Source: Verrucomicrobiota bacterium
GTDB taxonomy: Bacteria > Verrucomicrobiota > Verrucomicrobiia > Opitutales > Opitutaceae
Assembly: GCA_023433275.1 (NCBI GenBank)
Contig: JAEZDN010000047.1
Span: forward strand, 7,580 to 71,579
DNA: 64,000 nt
Direction of reading: 5' to 3'
Of this stretch, positions 42,269 through 50,899 are shown piece by piece (the first letter of the stretch is position 1; each line of letters starts with the position of its first letter). A program made the translations under genes and the position numbers. A model generated the notes under the pieces. It worked only from the letters and a program-made list of their open reading frames with translations. It had not been told where the DNA came from and made no database searches.

Positions 42269-44359
42269 TTATTCGAGAAGCCAGAGGCAGGCGGTGACGC
42301 CGCGGGGATAATAGCGGCTGCCGCAGGCCAGGCCGGAGTCGCTGCGGATCTGGTCGCACATGGCATCCCTGCCGCACCCGGGGGTGCGCTGCCAGTCGGC
42401 GTGCACGCGATCGCCGGCGCGGGCGGCCTCGTTCATGGCCTCGGGGAAGAGCTGGCGGATGACATGCTGCGCGATGGCGATCTTGGAGAACCAGGTGTTG
42501 GTGCTCGTGCTGCTCATTTTCCAGCCGCCGGTGGTGGCGTCGAGGCAGATTCCCGGCTGCAAGGCCTGCCCAATATGCTGGCGGAGCTGCCGGAAGAGCG
42601 GGGCGAAGCGCCCGGACGGGTCGGTGGCGTCGGTATAGCCGAGGAAGAGCGGGTACACGAAGCCCTCGACCGCGGGCAAAATCCGGGAGCGATTGTTCTT
42701 TTCGAAGACCGCCGGAAAGAAGCCCGTGTCGCTTTCGAATTTGGTCGTGAGCGTGGTGGCGAGCAGGTCGGCTGTCGCGGCGGCGGCCGCGGCATCGCGC
42801 GCGAGGCCGAGGTCGGCGAAGGCGCGTTCCAGCAGGATCCAGGCGCCGAGGGTTTTGACCGCGAGATAGAGGTTGTTGCGGGCCTGGCCAAGGCTGACGT
42901 CGAGGCTGTCGTAGGTCGTGATCTCGGCCCCGGCGCCGACGCGCGCGGTGTCGTGCTTGAGGACGCCGTCGCGTTTCCGCGGATTCGGGTGATCGCGGCG
43001 GCGCAGGCTTTCGGCGCAGGCGAGGAGAATCTTGCGATTGGCGCGGAGCCAGGCGCGGTCGCCGGTATGCGCGGCGTAGGTGGTGGCGCAGAGGATCCAG
43101 TTCAGGAGCTGCTCCATCGTCATGTGCGAGAAGCACCCCTCGATGCCGTCGCATTCGTAACTGGACCGGCCCGGCATGGTGAAGGTGTCGTTCACGCCCA
43201 TGTCGTGGGTAAACGAGATGCCATGCTGGTCGCGGTACGAATAGCGGCGGACGAAGAAGTCGAGGGTGTTGCGCACCGCCCAAGGCTGCCAGGCGAGCTC
43301 GAAGAACAGGTGGTCGACCGTGAGATCAAAGGTGTTGATCATCCGGTATTCGCCCTCGTTGACGACCCAGAGGGGCTTGCCTTCGTGCCAGAGGAGCTGG
43401 CTGCTCCCGAAGTAGCTGTGGGTGGCCTGGGCGATGAGGAACTGCTGGTCGGCATCGAGCCGGCTGCGCGCGAGCTCGCGGTCGCGCTGGGCGGCTAGTT
43501 TTTCGTAAGCGCGATAATGCGCGAGCCCGTGTTTAAGCGCATCCTCGAGGTCGTCGAAGAAGCGCGTGTAGGCGTAGTGGCTGTCGATGCCACTGGTCAC
43601 CGGGCCGGCGGCGTAGAAACCGAGGACGAGCGGAAAGCGTTTCCGCTGCCCGGCGGGAACGGTGAAGACGAGGGCGCTCTCGCCGGCGATCAGGTGCAGG
43701 CCGTGGTAGTCGAAAAACTTCGGATTGAGGATGTCGAAGCCCTGGCGCTGCACGATGCCACGGCCGGGCTTCGTGGCGTAGCCGAAGCGGCCGCCCTGGG
43801 CGAAGCCGGCGAGCGCGCGGTCGGTGTCGGACAGGGGGCGCAGGGTGTCGTCGCCGTTGCCCACGCCGAAGATCAGCTCGACGGGGGTGCGGCTGCCGCG
43901 GTTGTCATACTCGATCCAGCCGGTGATGACCGGCGCGAGGTGGAAGCGTGCCGCGGGGCGTTTCATCTTCGCCGGGTCGGGCACCGCCCCGAACGGCGAG
44001 AGGAGGGAGAAGCCGAAGCGCGCGTCGTCAGCGCGCCAAGTGTCGCTGGCCCAGCCCAGGGTGCGCCGGTAGTTGGCGGGTTGCAGGGAGCGGAAGCCGC
44101 GCGGCGGCTGGACCACGGTGGTGTCGCCGGTGAAGGCGCCTTCCTGGGACTTCGGCGGAGTCAGGAATGGCAGCATCTGCCATTCGGCGTGCTGCGGCGT
44201 GCGGTAACCGACATAGAGATTCTGGCGGGCGGGGCCCCGCAGGGACTGGCCAAAGCCGCCGGGGGAGTCGACGAGGCCGGCGGTGAAACTCGCGAACGCA
44301 CCGAAGGGGGAGTGCTGGGCGTGGTAGCTTTCATCCACCGGCGCGGGCGAACTTTTCAT
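42269..44359 (-). CDS. GH52 beta-xylosidase
   Basis: This 696-residue protein is typical of GH52, a small family known from Geobacillus-type beta-xylosidases. The N-terminus has the family HSPFGAFASFT motif. The nucleophile Glu is in WVVNEGEYRMINTFDL and the acid/base Asp in TTYDSLDVSLGQARNN. There is no signal peptide, so it acts in the cytoplasm on imported xylobiose and short oligosaccharides. It is the second gene after xylA, before the symporter. The antisense frame (40535-43498) is very long but is only a shadow. Confidence 0.92.
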   Translation of the reverse strand: MKSSPAPVDESYHAQHSPFGAFASFTAGLVDSPGGFGQSLRGPARQNLYVGYRTPQHAEWQMLPFLTPPKSQEGAFTGDTTVVQPPRGFRSLQPANYRRTLGWASDTWRADDARFGFSLLSPFGAVPDPAKMKRPAARFHLAPVITGWIEYDNRGSRTPVELIFGVGNGDDTLRPLSDTDRALAGFAQGGRFGYATKPGRGIVQRQGFDILNPKFFDYHGLHLIAGESALVFTVPAGQRKRFPLVLGFYAAGPVTSGIDSHYAYTRFFDDLEDALKHGLAHYRAYEKLAAQRDRELARSRLDADQQFLIAQATHSYFGSSQLLWHEGKPLWVVNEGEYRMINTFDLTVDHLFFELAWQPWAVRNTLDFFVRRYSYRDQHGISFTHDMGVNDTFTMPGRSSYECDGIEGCFSHMTMEQLLNWILCATTYAAHTGDRAWLRANRKILLACAESLRRRDHPNPRKRDGVLKHDTARVGAGAEITTYDSLDVSLGQARNNLYLAVKTLGAWILLERAFADLGLARDAAAAAATADLLATTLTTKFESDTGFFPAVFEKNNRSRILPAVEGFVYPLFLGYTDATDPSGRFAPLFRQLRQHIGQALQPGICLDATTGGWKMSSTSTNTWFSKIAIAQHVIRQLFPEAMNEAARAGDRVHADWQRTPGCGRDAMCDQIRSDSGLACGSRYYPRGVTACLWLLE

Positions 44360-44443
44360 GAGAGAGGGGTAACGGGCAACCGACGAAAACCAACCGGACG
44401 AAAACCGGTGCGGCGGGGTGGCCGCACCGGTCGGGAGAGACGC
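44360..44443. other. Short gap between xylA and the GH52 gene
   Basis: This 84-bp gap contains a GC-rich CCGGTGCGGC...GGCCGCACCGG hairpin (about 44405-44429) with no T-tract. It could act as an mRNA processing or stability element between xylA and the GH52 gene. Confidence 0.5.
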
Positions 44444-45772
44444 TTAGCTGTGCAGGTACTGCATGAGAAGGTTCTCGAGGTATTCCTGCTTGCCGGAACG
44501 CAGCTTGGGTTCGCCGAGCTTGGTGAGAACGAGCTTCTCCAGGGACTTGAAGTTGGCCTTGCCGGTTTCGATGTCCTTGCCGTAGCCGGTGTCGTAGGAC
44601 GAGTAGCGGTCCGCGACGAATTGCTCGAACTTGCCGTCGGCGAGAATGCGGCGGGCGAGTTTGAAGGCGAGGGCGTAGGCGTCCATGCCGCCGATGTGGG
44701 CGTGGAACAGGTCCTCGAGGTCGGTCGAGGGACGACGGAGCTTGGCGTCGAAGTTGAAACCGCCCGAGCCCAGGCCGCCGGCGCGCAGGATGGAGATCAT
44801 CGCGAGGGTCAGGGTGCGGATGTCGGTGGAGAACTGGTCGGTGTCCCAGCCGAGGAGCTCGTCGCCGGAGTTGGCGTCGATCGAGCCGAGGGCGCCGGCG
44901 GCGGCGGCCACCTCGATCTCGTGCTGGAAGGTGTGGCCGGCGAGGGTGGCGTGGTTGGTCTCGATGTTGAACTTGAAGTATTGCTCGAGGCCGTAGGTGC
45001 GGAGGAAGGCGATGCCGCTGGCGACGTCGAAGTCGTACTGGTGCTTGGTCGGCTCCTTCGGCTTCGGCTCGATGAGGAACTGGCCCTTGAAGCCGATCTC
45101 CTTGGCGTAGGCGACGGCCATGTGGAGGAAGCGGGCAAGGTGGTCCTGTTCGCGCTTCAGGTTGGTGTTGAGCAGGGTTTCATAGCCCTCGCGGCCGCCC
45201 CAGAAGACGTAGTTCTCGCCGCCCAGCTCGAGGGTGCACTCGAGGGCCTTCTTCACCTGCGCCGCGGCGTAGGCGAAGACGTGGGCGTCGGGGTTGGTGG
45301 AGGCGCCGCACATGAAGCGCGGGTTCGAGAAGAGGTTGGCCGTGCCCCAGAGGAGCTTGATGCCGGTCGCCTTCTGGAGGCGCTTGGCGTGGGCGACGAT
45401 CTTGTCGAGGTTGCGGTTGGATTCGGCGAGCGTGCGGCCCTCGGGCGCGATGTCGCGATCATGCCAGCACCAGAAAGGCGCCTCGATCTTCTGGAAGAAT
45501 TCGAACGCGGCATCCATGCGCACCTTGGCGACGGAGACGGCGTCCTTGCCCGATTCCCACGGGCGGTCGATGGTGCCCGGGCCGAAGGGATCGGAGCCGA
45601 CGCCGCGGAAGGCGTGCCAGTACGCGATCGAGAAGCGCATGTGCTCCTTCATCGTGCGGCCGTCGATGACCTCCGACGGGTTATAGTGCTTGAAGGCCAG
45701 GGCGTTCTCGGAACGCGGGCCCTCGTAGGCAATTTTTCCGATCTTCGGGAAGTGTGAGTTCAAGGTTTTCAT
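44444..45772 (-). CDS. xylA: Xylose isomerase
   Basis: Converts D-xylose to D-xylulose in the cytoplasm. The 442-residue length is right for group II enzymes. Active-site motifs: FWCWHDRDIAPEG (catalytic His and Asp), VFWGGREGYETLLNTN (metal Glu), EPKPKEPTKHQYDFD (Lys and Glu), NIETNHATLAGHTFQHE (metal Glu and His), and DANSGDELLGWDTDQF (metal Asp). It is the first gene of the minus-strand xylan run and is divergent from a LacI regulator 157 bp away. Xylulokinase is not in the window. The open frame runs upstream through the LacI gene, but homology starts at this Met. Confidence 0.97.
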   Translation of the reverse strand: MKTLNSHFPKIGKIAYEGPRSENALAFKHYNPSEVIDGRTMKEHMRFSIAYWHAFRGVGSDPFGPGTIDRPWESGKDAVSVAKVRMDAAFEFFQKIEAPFWCWHDRDIAPEGRTLAESNRNLDKIVAHAKRLQKATGIKLLWGTANLFSNPRFMCGASTNPDAHVFAYAAAQVKKALECTLELGGENYVFWGGREGYETLLNTNLKREQDHLARFLHMAVAYAKEIGFKGQFLIEPKPKEPTKHQYDFDVASGIAFLRTYGLEQYFKFNIETNHATLAGHTFQHEIEVAAAAGALGSIDANSGDELLGWDTDQFSTDIRTLTLAMISILRAGGLGSGGFNFDAKLRRPSTDLEDLFHAHIGGMDAYALAFKLARRILADGKFEQFVADRYSSYDTGYGKDIETGKANFKSLEKLVLTKLGEPKLRSGKQEYLENLLMQYLHS

Positions 45773-45928
45773 GGCGGAGAGGCGGCGCCCGCCCGGTGGG
45801 ACGGACAAAAAAGGGGTAAGCAGTTCGAGCTTCAAAGAGGCCCTATTTGGCTCCAAGGGGTGACCCATACTAACTATAGACTTGTGGAATGAAGGATCGT
45901 GGTTTTGGTAAACGCACCCCTTACCCCC
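45773..45928. promoter_or_regulatory. Divergent control region between xylA and LacI regulator
   Basis: Promoters for both genes must lie here. GGGGTAAG (45813-45820) and its inverse CTTACCCC (45920-45927) flank the region symmetrically, and GGGGTGAC (about 45859) is a near third copy. AACTATAG near 45875 could be part of a -10 box. Binding by the adjacent LacI protein is a guess. Confidence 0.4.
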
Positions 45929-47065
45929 ATGAGTGAACGCCGTGTGACGTTGTCGGATATCGCCAAGAAAGCAGGTGTGCATGTCACCACCGTTTCCCTG
46001 GCGATGCGAAACCATCCCCGCCTGCCGGAAGCGACCCGGCAGCGCATCCAGGCGCTGGCGCAGGAGCTGGGCTACACGCCGGATCCATTGCTTCGCGCGC
46101 TGGTGGCCTATCGGGGAGGCGTGATCGAACGGCGCAACACGCCGACGCTCGCCTATGTGACGAATTGGGCCACCCGTTGGGGCTGGAAGAATGTGACCGC
46201 GCACCCCGATTTTTACGAGGGCGCGCAGGCGAAGGCGAAGGAGCTTGGTTACATCCTCGAGCACTTCTGGATGCGCGACGAGGGGATGAGCCAGGAACGC
46301 CTGGGCCAGATCCTGTATTCCCGCGGCATCAACGGGCTGATCATCGCGTCGCATGGCCGCGAGATGGGCGATGCGCTGCAGTTCAAGTGGGAGAACTTCA
46401 GTGTGGTGAAGATCGATTACTTTCCGCACCAGCCCGCGCTGCACAATGTGACCAACAACCAGTGCGACATCGCGCGCCTCGCCACGCAGAAGGTCGTGGC
46501 CGCGGGGTACCGGCGCGTCGGGTTCGTCATGCACCGTGGCTGGGACCATTGCGTGGACCGGCTGTGGACGGCGGGTTTCCTGTGCGAGCAGCAGATGCTG
46601 GGCGCGCGCGAGCGCATCCCGATCCATCTCTTTCCCGAGCCCGAACCCGTCGAACGCTGGCTGAACGAGAGCAAGTCCGAGGTCGTGGCGGATCTCGATG
46701 CCTTCGTCGAGTGGTTCGAGAAGTACCGGCCCGAGGTGATCATCAGCAAGGCCTCGTTCGTGCTGCCGCTCCTGAAGAAGATGGGGTTGTCGGTGCCCCG
46801 GGACGTGGCGTTCGTGGATGTCTTCCTCGAGGACTTTTCGGGCAAGACGGCGGGCGTGAAGCAAAACCACACCACGGTCGGGGCCCTGGCGGTGGAAATC
46901 CTCGCCGGCCAGCTCCAGCACAACAAATACGGCGTGCCCGAAATCCCGACGACCACCTACGTGGAGGGCACGTGGCACAACGGCGCGAGCTGCCCGATGC
47001 CGGCCGTCATCAACACAGGCGAGGTCGCGCTCGAGGGCGCGGGCCTGCGCAAGCGCGCGTCGTGA
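45929..47065 (+). CDS. LacI-family regulator, probable xylan/xylose repressor
   Basis: This 378-residue LacI/GalR regulator begins RRVTLSDIAKKAGVHVTTVS, the helix-turn-helix, then the hinge region YTPDPLLRALVAYRGG. The ligand domain follows (GINGLIIASHG, VPRDVAFVDVFLED). An upstream GTG (45899) would add ten residues of no LacI character. It is divergent from xylA and followed 22 bp later by an aldo/keto reductase, which suggests co-transcription. Control of xylA and the xylan run is inferred from position; the ligand is probably a xylo-oligosaccharide or xylose derivative. Confidence 0.9.
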   Translation: MSERRVTLSDIAKKAGVHVTTVSLAMRNHPRLPEATRQRIQALAQELGYTPDPLLRALVAYRGGVIERRNTPTLAYVTNWATRWGWKNVTAHPDFYEGAQAKAKELGYILEHFWMRDEGMSQERLGQILYSRGINGLIIASHGREMGDALQFKWENFSVVKIDYFPHQPALHNVTNNQCDIARLATQKVVAAGYRRVGFVMHRGWDHCVDRLWTAGFLCEQQMLGARERIPIHLFPEPEPVERWLNESKSEVVADLDAFVEWFEKYRPEVIISKASFVLPLLKKMGLSVPRDVAFVDVFLEDFSGKTAGVKQNHTTVGALAVEILAGQLQHNKYGVPEIPTTTYVEGTWHNGASCPMPAVINTGEVALEGAGLRKRAS

Positions 47066-47087
47066 GCCGGCGGGTCGAATTGTCTTT

Positions 47088-48083
47088 ATGAGCAGCTACC
47101 GCCCGGACGAGAAACGTTACGAAGCCATTCCCTACGCCCGGTGCGGGCGCAGTGGACTCAAACTGCCGCGGATCTCCCTGGGGCTCTGGCATAATTTTGG
47201 CGGCGTCGATGTGCTGGAAAACCAGCGCGGGCTCCTGCGGCGGGCCTTCGACCTCGGGATCACGCATTTCGACCTGGCCAACAACTACGGCCCGCCCCCG
47301 GGCTCGGCCGAGGAGAATTTCGGGCGCATCCTGCGCGAGGATTTCTCCGCGCACCGGGATGAACTGATCATCTCGACGAAGGCCGGTTACTACATGTGGC
47401 CGGGGCCGTACGGCGAGTGGGGTTCGCGCAAGTACATCCTCTCCTCGCTCGACCAGAGCCTGAAGCGCATGGGACTGCCGTATGTGGACATCTTCTATCA
47501 CCACCGGCCCGATCCCGACACGCCGCTCGAGGAATCGATGACCGCGCTCGCCGATGCCGTGAAGTCGGGTCGCGCGCTCTATGTGGGCGTTTCCAATTAC
47601 AACGCCGCGCAGACCCGCGCCGCGGCCGCGATCCTCAAGAGCCTCGGCGTGCCGCTGCTCATCCACCAGCCGAAGTACAACATGTTCGAGCGCTGGGTGG
47701 AGCCGGAGCTGTTGCCGGCGCTGACCGAGATCGGCGCCGGGTGCATTCCGTTTTCCCCGCTTGCGCAGGGCCTGCTGACCAACCGTTACCTCGACGGCAT
47801 TCCCGCCGACTCGCGCGCGGTGAAGTCCGGCGTCTTCCTCAAGCCCGGCCAGATCACGCCGGAACTTCTGAAAAAACTTCAGGCCCTCAACGCGCTCGCC
47901 CAGGCACACGGCGCCACGCTCGCGCAGTTCGCCACGCTCTGGCTGCTGCGGCGTCCCGAGATCACCACCGTGCTCATCGGCGCCAGCAAACTGGCGCAGA
48001 TCGACGACATCCACGCCGGCCTCAAGCTCGCCCCGCTCTCCGCCGACGAACAGGCGAAGGTCGAGAAAATCCTCGCAGGCTGA
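47088..48083 (+). CDS. Aldo/keto reductase (YghZ-like, L-glyceraldehyde-3-phosphate reductase type)
   Basis: This 331-residue NADPH-dependent reductase of the AKR14/YghZ group has Asp and Tyr in FDLANNYGPPPGSAEENFG, Lys in IISTKAGYYMWPGPYG, His in FYHHRPDP, and NADPH-site residues IPFSPLAQGLLT and IGASKLAQI. It is placed 22 bp after the LacI gene, so it is probably expressed with it. It may detoxify reactive aldehydes or reduce sugars during xylose growth. Confidence 0.88.
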   Translation: MSSYRPDEKRYEAIPYARCGRSGLKLPRISLGLWHNFGGVDVLENQRGLLRRAFDLGITHFDLANNYGPPPGSAEENFGRILREDFSAHRDELIISTKAGYYMWPGPYGEWGSRKYILSSLDQSLKRMGLPYVDIFYHHRPDPDTPLEESMTALADAVKSGRALYVGVSNYNAAQTRAAAAILKSLGVPLLIHQPKYNMFERWVEPELLPALTEIGAGCIPFSPLAQGLLTNRYLDGIPADSRAVKSGVFLKPGQITPELLKKLQALNALAQAHGATLAQFATLWLLRRPEITTVLIGASKLAQIDDIHAGLKLAPLSADEQAKVEKILAG

Positions 48084-48301
48084 GCTGGAAATGCAGGGCG
48101 GGGTCTTCGAACACCGCCTGGTCAAGAATCAGAGGCATGACGTCTTCTGGCGGCCCACCGGCCCACCGGACCACCGCAGCATTGACACCTCCCTAAACTC
48201 AACCACCAACGACAGCACCCACGCAGGAACTGCCTCCACTTTTAAGAGGTTTCGGGACACCCCCCCCCCGCCCTTTTCCCCACTCCTCCCGCACCCGCCC
48301 C
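48084..48301. other. Intergenic spacer with a C-run
   Basis: Contains a C10 run (48262-48271), a likely place for slippage or sequencing error, and no recognised gene. A GTCTTCTGGCGGCCCACCGG segment has inverted short arms but no clear terminator. Confidence 0.4.
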
Positions 48302-49159
48302 ATGTTGCCGTTCCTCCGCCATCATCCGCTGGCCGTCTTTGTTTCCCTAACCTACGCCTTTTCCTGGCTCTGCTGGCTGCCGGTCTTGGATCGCGTTCAG
48401 AGCAACCCGTTCAAGTCCGATCCCGATGTGATCCTGAGGCTCCTGCTCGGCGGATGGGGACCCACGCTGTCCGCGCTCCTGTTGGGGGGGCTCACCGGCG
48501 GTTGGGCTGGTGTAAGGTCCCTGCTGGCGCGCTGCAAACCGCGCGGAATACGCCCGTCGACGCTGCTGCTGGCGCTGGCGTGGAACCCAGTGGTGGCCGT
48601 GATCGCGGTGGGCGGGTATATCGTCGCGGGCGGCGAGTTCGGCTACATCCACTGGCCCGCGCTGCTGTGGGTTCCGGTCATGTTCATCGCCGTCTCGATC
48701 TTTGGTCCGCTGGGCGAGGAACTGGGTTGGCGCGGCGTCGCGCTCCCGGAGCTGCTGCGGACGCTGAGCCCCGCGCGGGCGAGCCTGCTGCTCGGCGTGA
48801 TCTGGACCTTCTGGCACACGCCGCTCATGTGGGCGGCGGCGGGCACGAGCATCAGCGGCCAGCCGGTCACGCTGCTCAACATCGCGGCCTACCTCGCGTC
48901 GGTGACGGCCTCGAGTTTCATCTTCACCTGGCTGCACCTCCGCGGTCGGGGCAACGTGCTGGTTGCGGTGCTGGCCCACGTCAGTCTCAATGGCACGAGT
49001 GTGGCGCTCGGTTTCCTGCTGCCGGAACTCGGCGCCGGATCACACGTGCTGTGGTTGTTCAGTTCGGCGGTCACGGCGGCGATGGCGCTCGCCCTCGGGC
49101 CCACCCTGCGCCAACTGCGCGGCGCGGCGGCCGACAGCGCCGCGCCGGTCTCCGCCTGA
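48302..49159 (+). CDS. CPBP-family intramembrane metalloprotease
   Basis: This 285-residue membrane protein of the CAAX-protease/bacteriocin-processing (ABI) family has about seven hydrophobic segments. Motif 1 is GEELGWRG (EE-x3-R), motif 2 is WTFWHTPLMW, and motif 3 is VLAHVSLNGT. These supply the Glu and His metal ligands. Substrates are unknown; family members cut prenylated proteins or give immunity to self-made peptides. It stands alone between the xylose genes and the VCBS/TPR set. Confidence 0.88.
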   Translation: MLPFLRHHPLAVFVSLTYAFSWLCWLPVLDRVQSNPFKSDPDVILRLLLGGWGPTLSALLLGGLTGGWAGVRSLLARCKPRGIRPSTLLLALAWNPVVAVIAVGGYIVAGGEFGYIHWPALLWVPVMFIAVSIFGPLGEELGWRGVALPELLRTLSPARASLLLGVIWTFWHTPLMWAAAGTSISGQPVTLLNIAAYLASVTASSFIFTWLHLRGRGNVLVAVLAHVSLNGTSVALGFLLPELGAGSHVLWLFSSAVTAAMALALGPTLRQLRGAAADSAAPVSA

Positions 49160-49412
49160 TTCCGCCATTGCGCGAAGCTTTGCCGGCCGAGCCGTAGTTG
49201 GAGTGTGTTTCGGGAGCCTCGACTCATGCGCTTTTCCCCTCGCGGCCGGTTGAGCGTCCCCTTCCGCGGCGAGGTCGCCGCGGCTCCACGGGCGGCGTGG
49301 AGCCGGCCCCGCCCTCGGGCCGGTTGGGGCGGAAGGGTAGCCGTATCCGGCCGGGAGGGCGCCCCGGCTCCGGGAGCGACTGGGCGCTATCCAAAGGGGC
49401 GAGCGGGACGGC
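49160..49412. repeat. GC-rich repeat spacer between convergent genes
   Basis: GGCGAGGTCGCCGCGGCTCC and GTGGAGCCGGCCCCGCCCTC words recur near 55735-55760 and 27520-27535. Several short hairpins are present. No gene is seen. Confidence 0.5.
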
Positions 49413-50840
49413 TCAGGGCAGGTCGCGGTTGAACTGTCGGCGGAACGCGCGGCGCAGGTCCTGGATCATCGTCTCGGGGGTGCGTGGCTGGCGGCGGATC
49501 TCCTCCCAATGGCGCAACGCGGTCGCTTCGTCACCCGTCAGGATGTGGTAGAACGTGAGGGAAACCAGTGCGTGGGGATGACCGGGCTGGCGCGCGAGCG
49601 CTTCGTGAAGCGCGGCGAGTCCCTCCGTGGCCCGATCGAGAGACAGGTAGGTGTTGGCGAGCTCGACCAAGGGCGTGGCCTCGCTCGGGCGCAGATTATG
49701 GCTGACGCGGAATTCCTCGATGGCCTCGGGCAAGCGACCGGTTGCTTTCAACCAGCGGGCGCGTTCCAGGTGCAAGCCGGCCGATTGAGGACAATGCGTG
49801 AGCGCTTGGTTGAGAACCTGGACGGCGGCCTGGCTCTGCCCCAGGCTGCGCAGGGCATTGAGCAAGAGCAGCCAGGCGTCCGAGTCGCCGGGATTGACGG
49901 CGACCGCCTGTTCCAGATGGCGCTTGGCGGCGGTGAAATTGCGATCGCCCAGCTGAATGTGCCCCGCCTGGCGATGGTAGGAGCTGACGCTTGGCGCGAG
50001 AGCGGTGGCCCGGGCAAGCAGTTCCAGCGCGCGATCGGTGCTGCCGGCCGCGCGGGCGATCACGGCGCTGACACTCAGCCGGTAGGCGTCGAAGCAGACA
50101 TCGGACAACGTGTCGATCCACGGGTCGGGCAGATCGGTGAATTCGCGCTGGCCGATGCGCGAGCGCAGCTCCGTGGCCGCGGCCGATTCGCCCAGGCGCT
50201 CGCTCACGGTCACGAGCAGGGAAAGCGCCCCGATGAATTCCGGGTGCCGGGCCACGGCGTCCTGCAACCGCCCGCTGGCGCGGGACCACTCGCCGGCGGC
50301 GATGTCGCAGCGGGCGAGGCCGAGCAGCGCGTAAGGATTGCCGGGCGCGCGGTCCAGAGCGGCCTGGTAGGCAAGGGCCGCGTCGGCGGGCTGATTCGCC
50401 TTCAGCAATACGTCGCCCAGGCGCAGGCGCGCGGGCAGGTAATCGGGCGCGAGTTCAACGGCGCGCCGGCGGAGCGGCAGCGCCTCTTCCAGTCGGCCGA
50501 AGTCGGCGAGGATCGCCGCGTGCAGGTGGGGCCAGCGCGGGTTGCGGGATTCGAGCTGTTGCAAGCCGGTGTAGCAGGCGGCGGCTTCCGCGTAGAAACC
50601 GTTGGCGTGGTAAAGCGCGCTCAGTTCGGCGAGTCCGGTTGGCGCGTGGCGCAGGGAATGGGCGCGTGCCTCGGCTGTGGTGAGGCTGTCCCGCAACGCG
50701 GCGGGCAGCGATCCCAAGTTGGGCGCGGCCGGCAGGTGACGTTGGGCGATCGCGCGATTGGTTTGAAGCCGCCAGCCGTACCAGCCGCCACCGGTCAGGA
50801 GTGCGGCAAGCAGGATGAAGAGGAGGCGGGCGCGCTTCAT
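49413..50840 (-). CDS. Membrane-anchored TPR protein
   Basis: This 475-residue protein has an N-terminal signal anchor (RARLLFILLAALLTGGGWYGW) and roughly ten tetratricopeptide repeats. Examples are LGDVLLKANQPADAALAYQAALDRAP and LELLARATALAP. It probably faces the periplasm as a scaffold. It lies 59 bp downstream of the VCBS lipoprotein gene and is the last of three genes read leftward. The Met directly before the anchor was used; the open frame extends 60 codons further without support. Confidence 0.85.
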   Translation of the reverse strand: MKRARLLFILLAALLTGGGWYGWRLQTNRAIAQRHLPAAPNLGSLPAALRDSLTTAEARAHSLRHAPTGLAELSALYHANGFYAEAAACYTGLQQLESRNPRWPHLHAAILADFGRLEEALPLRRRAVELAPDYLPARLRLGDVLLKANQPADAALAYQAALDRAPGNPYALLGLARCDIAAGEWSRASGRLQDAVARHPEFIGALSLLVTVSERLGESAAATELRSRIGQREFTDLPDPWIDTLSDVCFDAYRLSVSAVIARAAGSTDRALELLARATALAPSVSSYHRQAGHIQLGDRNFTAAKRHLEQAVAVNPGDSDAWLLLLNALRSLGQSQAAVQVLNQALTHCPQSAGLHLERARWLKATGRLPEAIEEFRVSHNLRPSEATPLVELANTYLSLDRATEGLAALHEALARQPGHPHALVSLTFYHILTGDEATALRHWEEIRRQPRTPETMIQDLRRAFRRQFNRDLP

Positions 50841-50899
50841 GCGGGAGCAGACGCGATGGGCGTCCGCGGGGCCGCGGGTTGGAGGGATGACGGCATGGC

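Noticed and set aside
40535..43498. 987-codon plus-strand open frame across the GPH symporter and GH52 genes
   Set aside because: It is the mirror of two well-supported minus-strand genes and has only low-complexity Gly/Glu/Val-rich sequence.
43517..45757. 746-codon plus-strand frame antisense to GH52 and xylA
   Set aside because: It is a shadow of xylA and GH52 with biased composition and no domains.
45773..46978. Upstream extension of the xylA frame
   Set aside because: It is antisense to the LacI gene; xylose isomerase homology begins at the Met at 45772.
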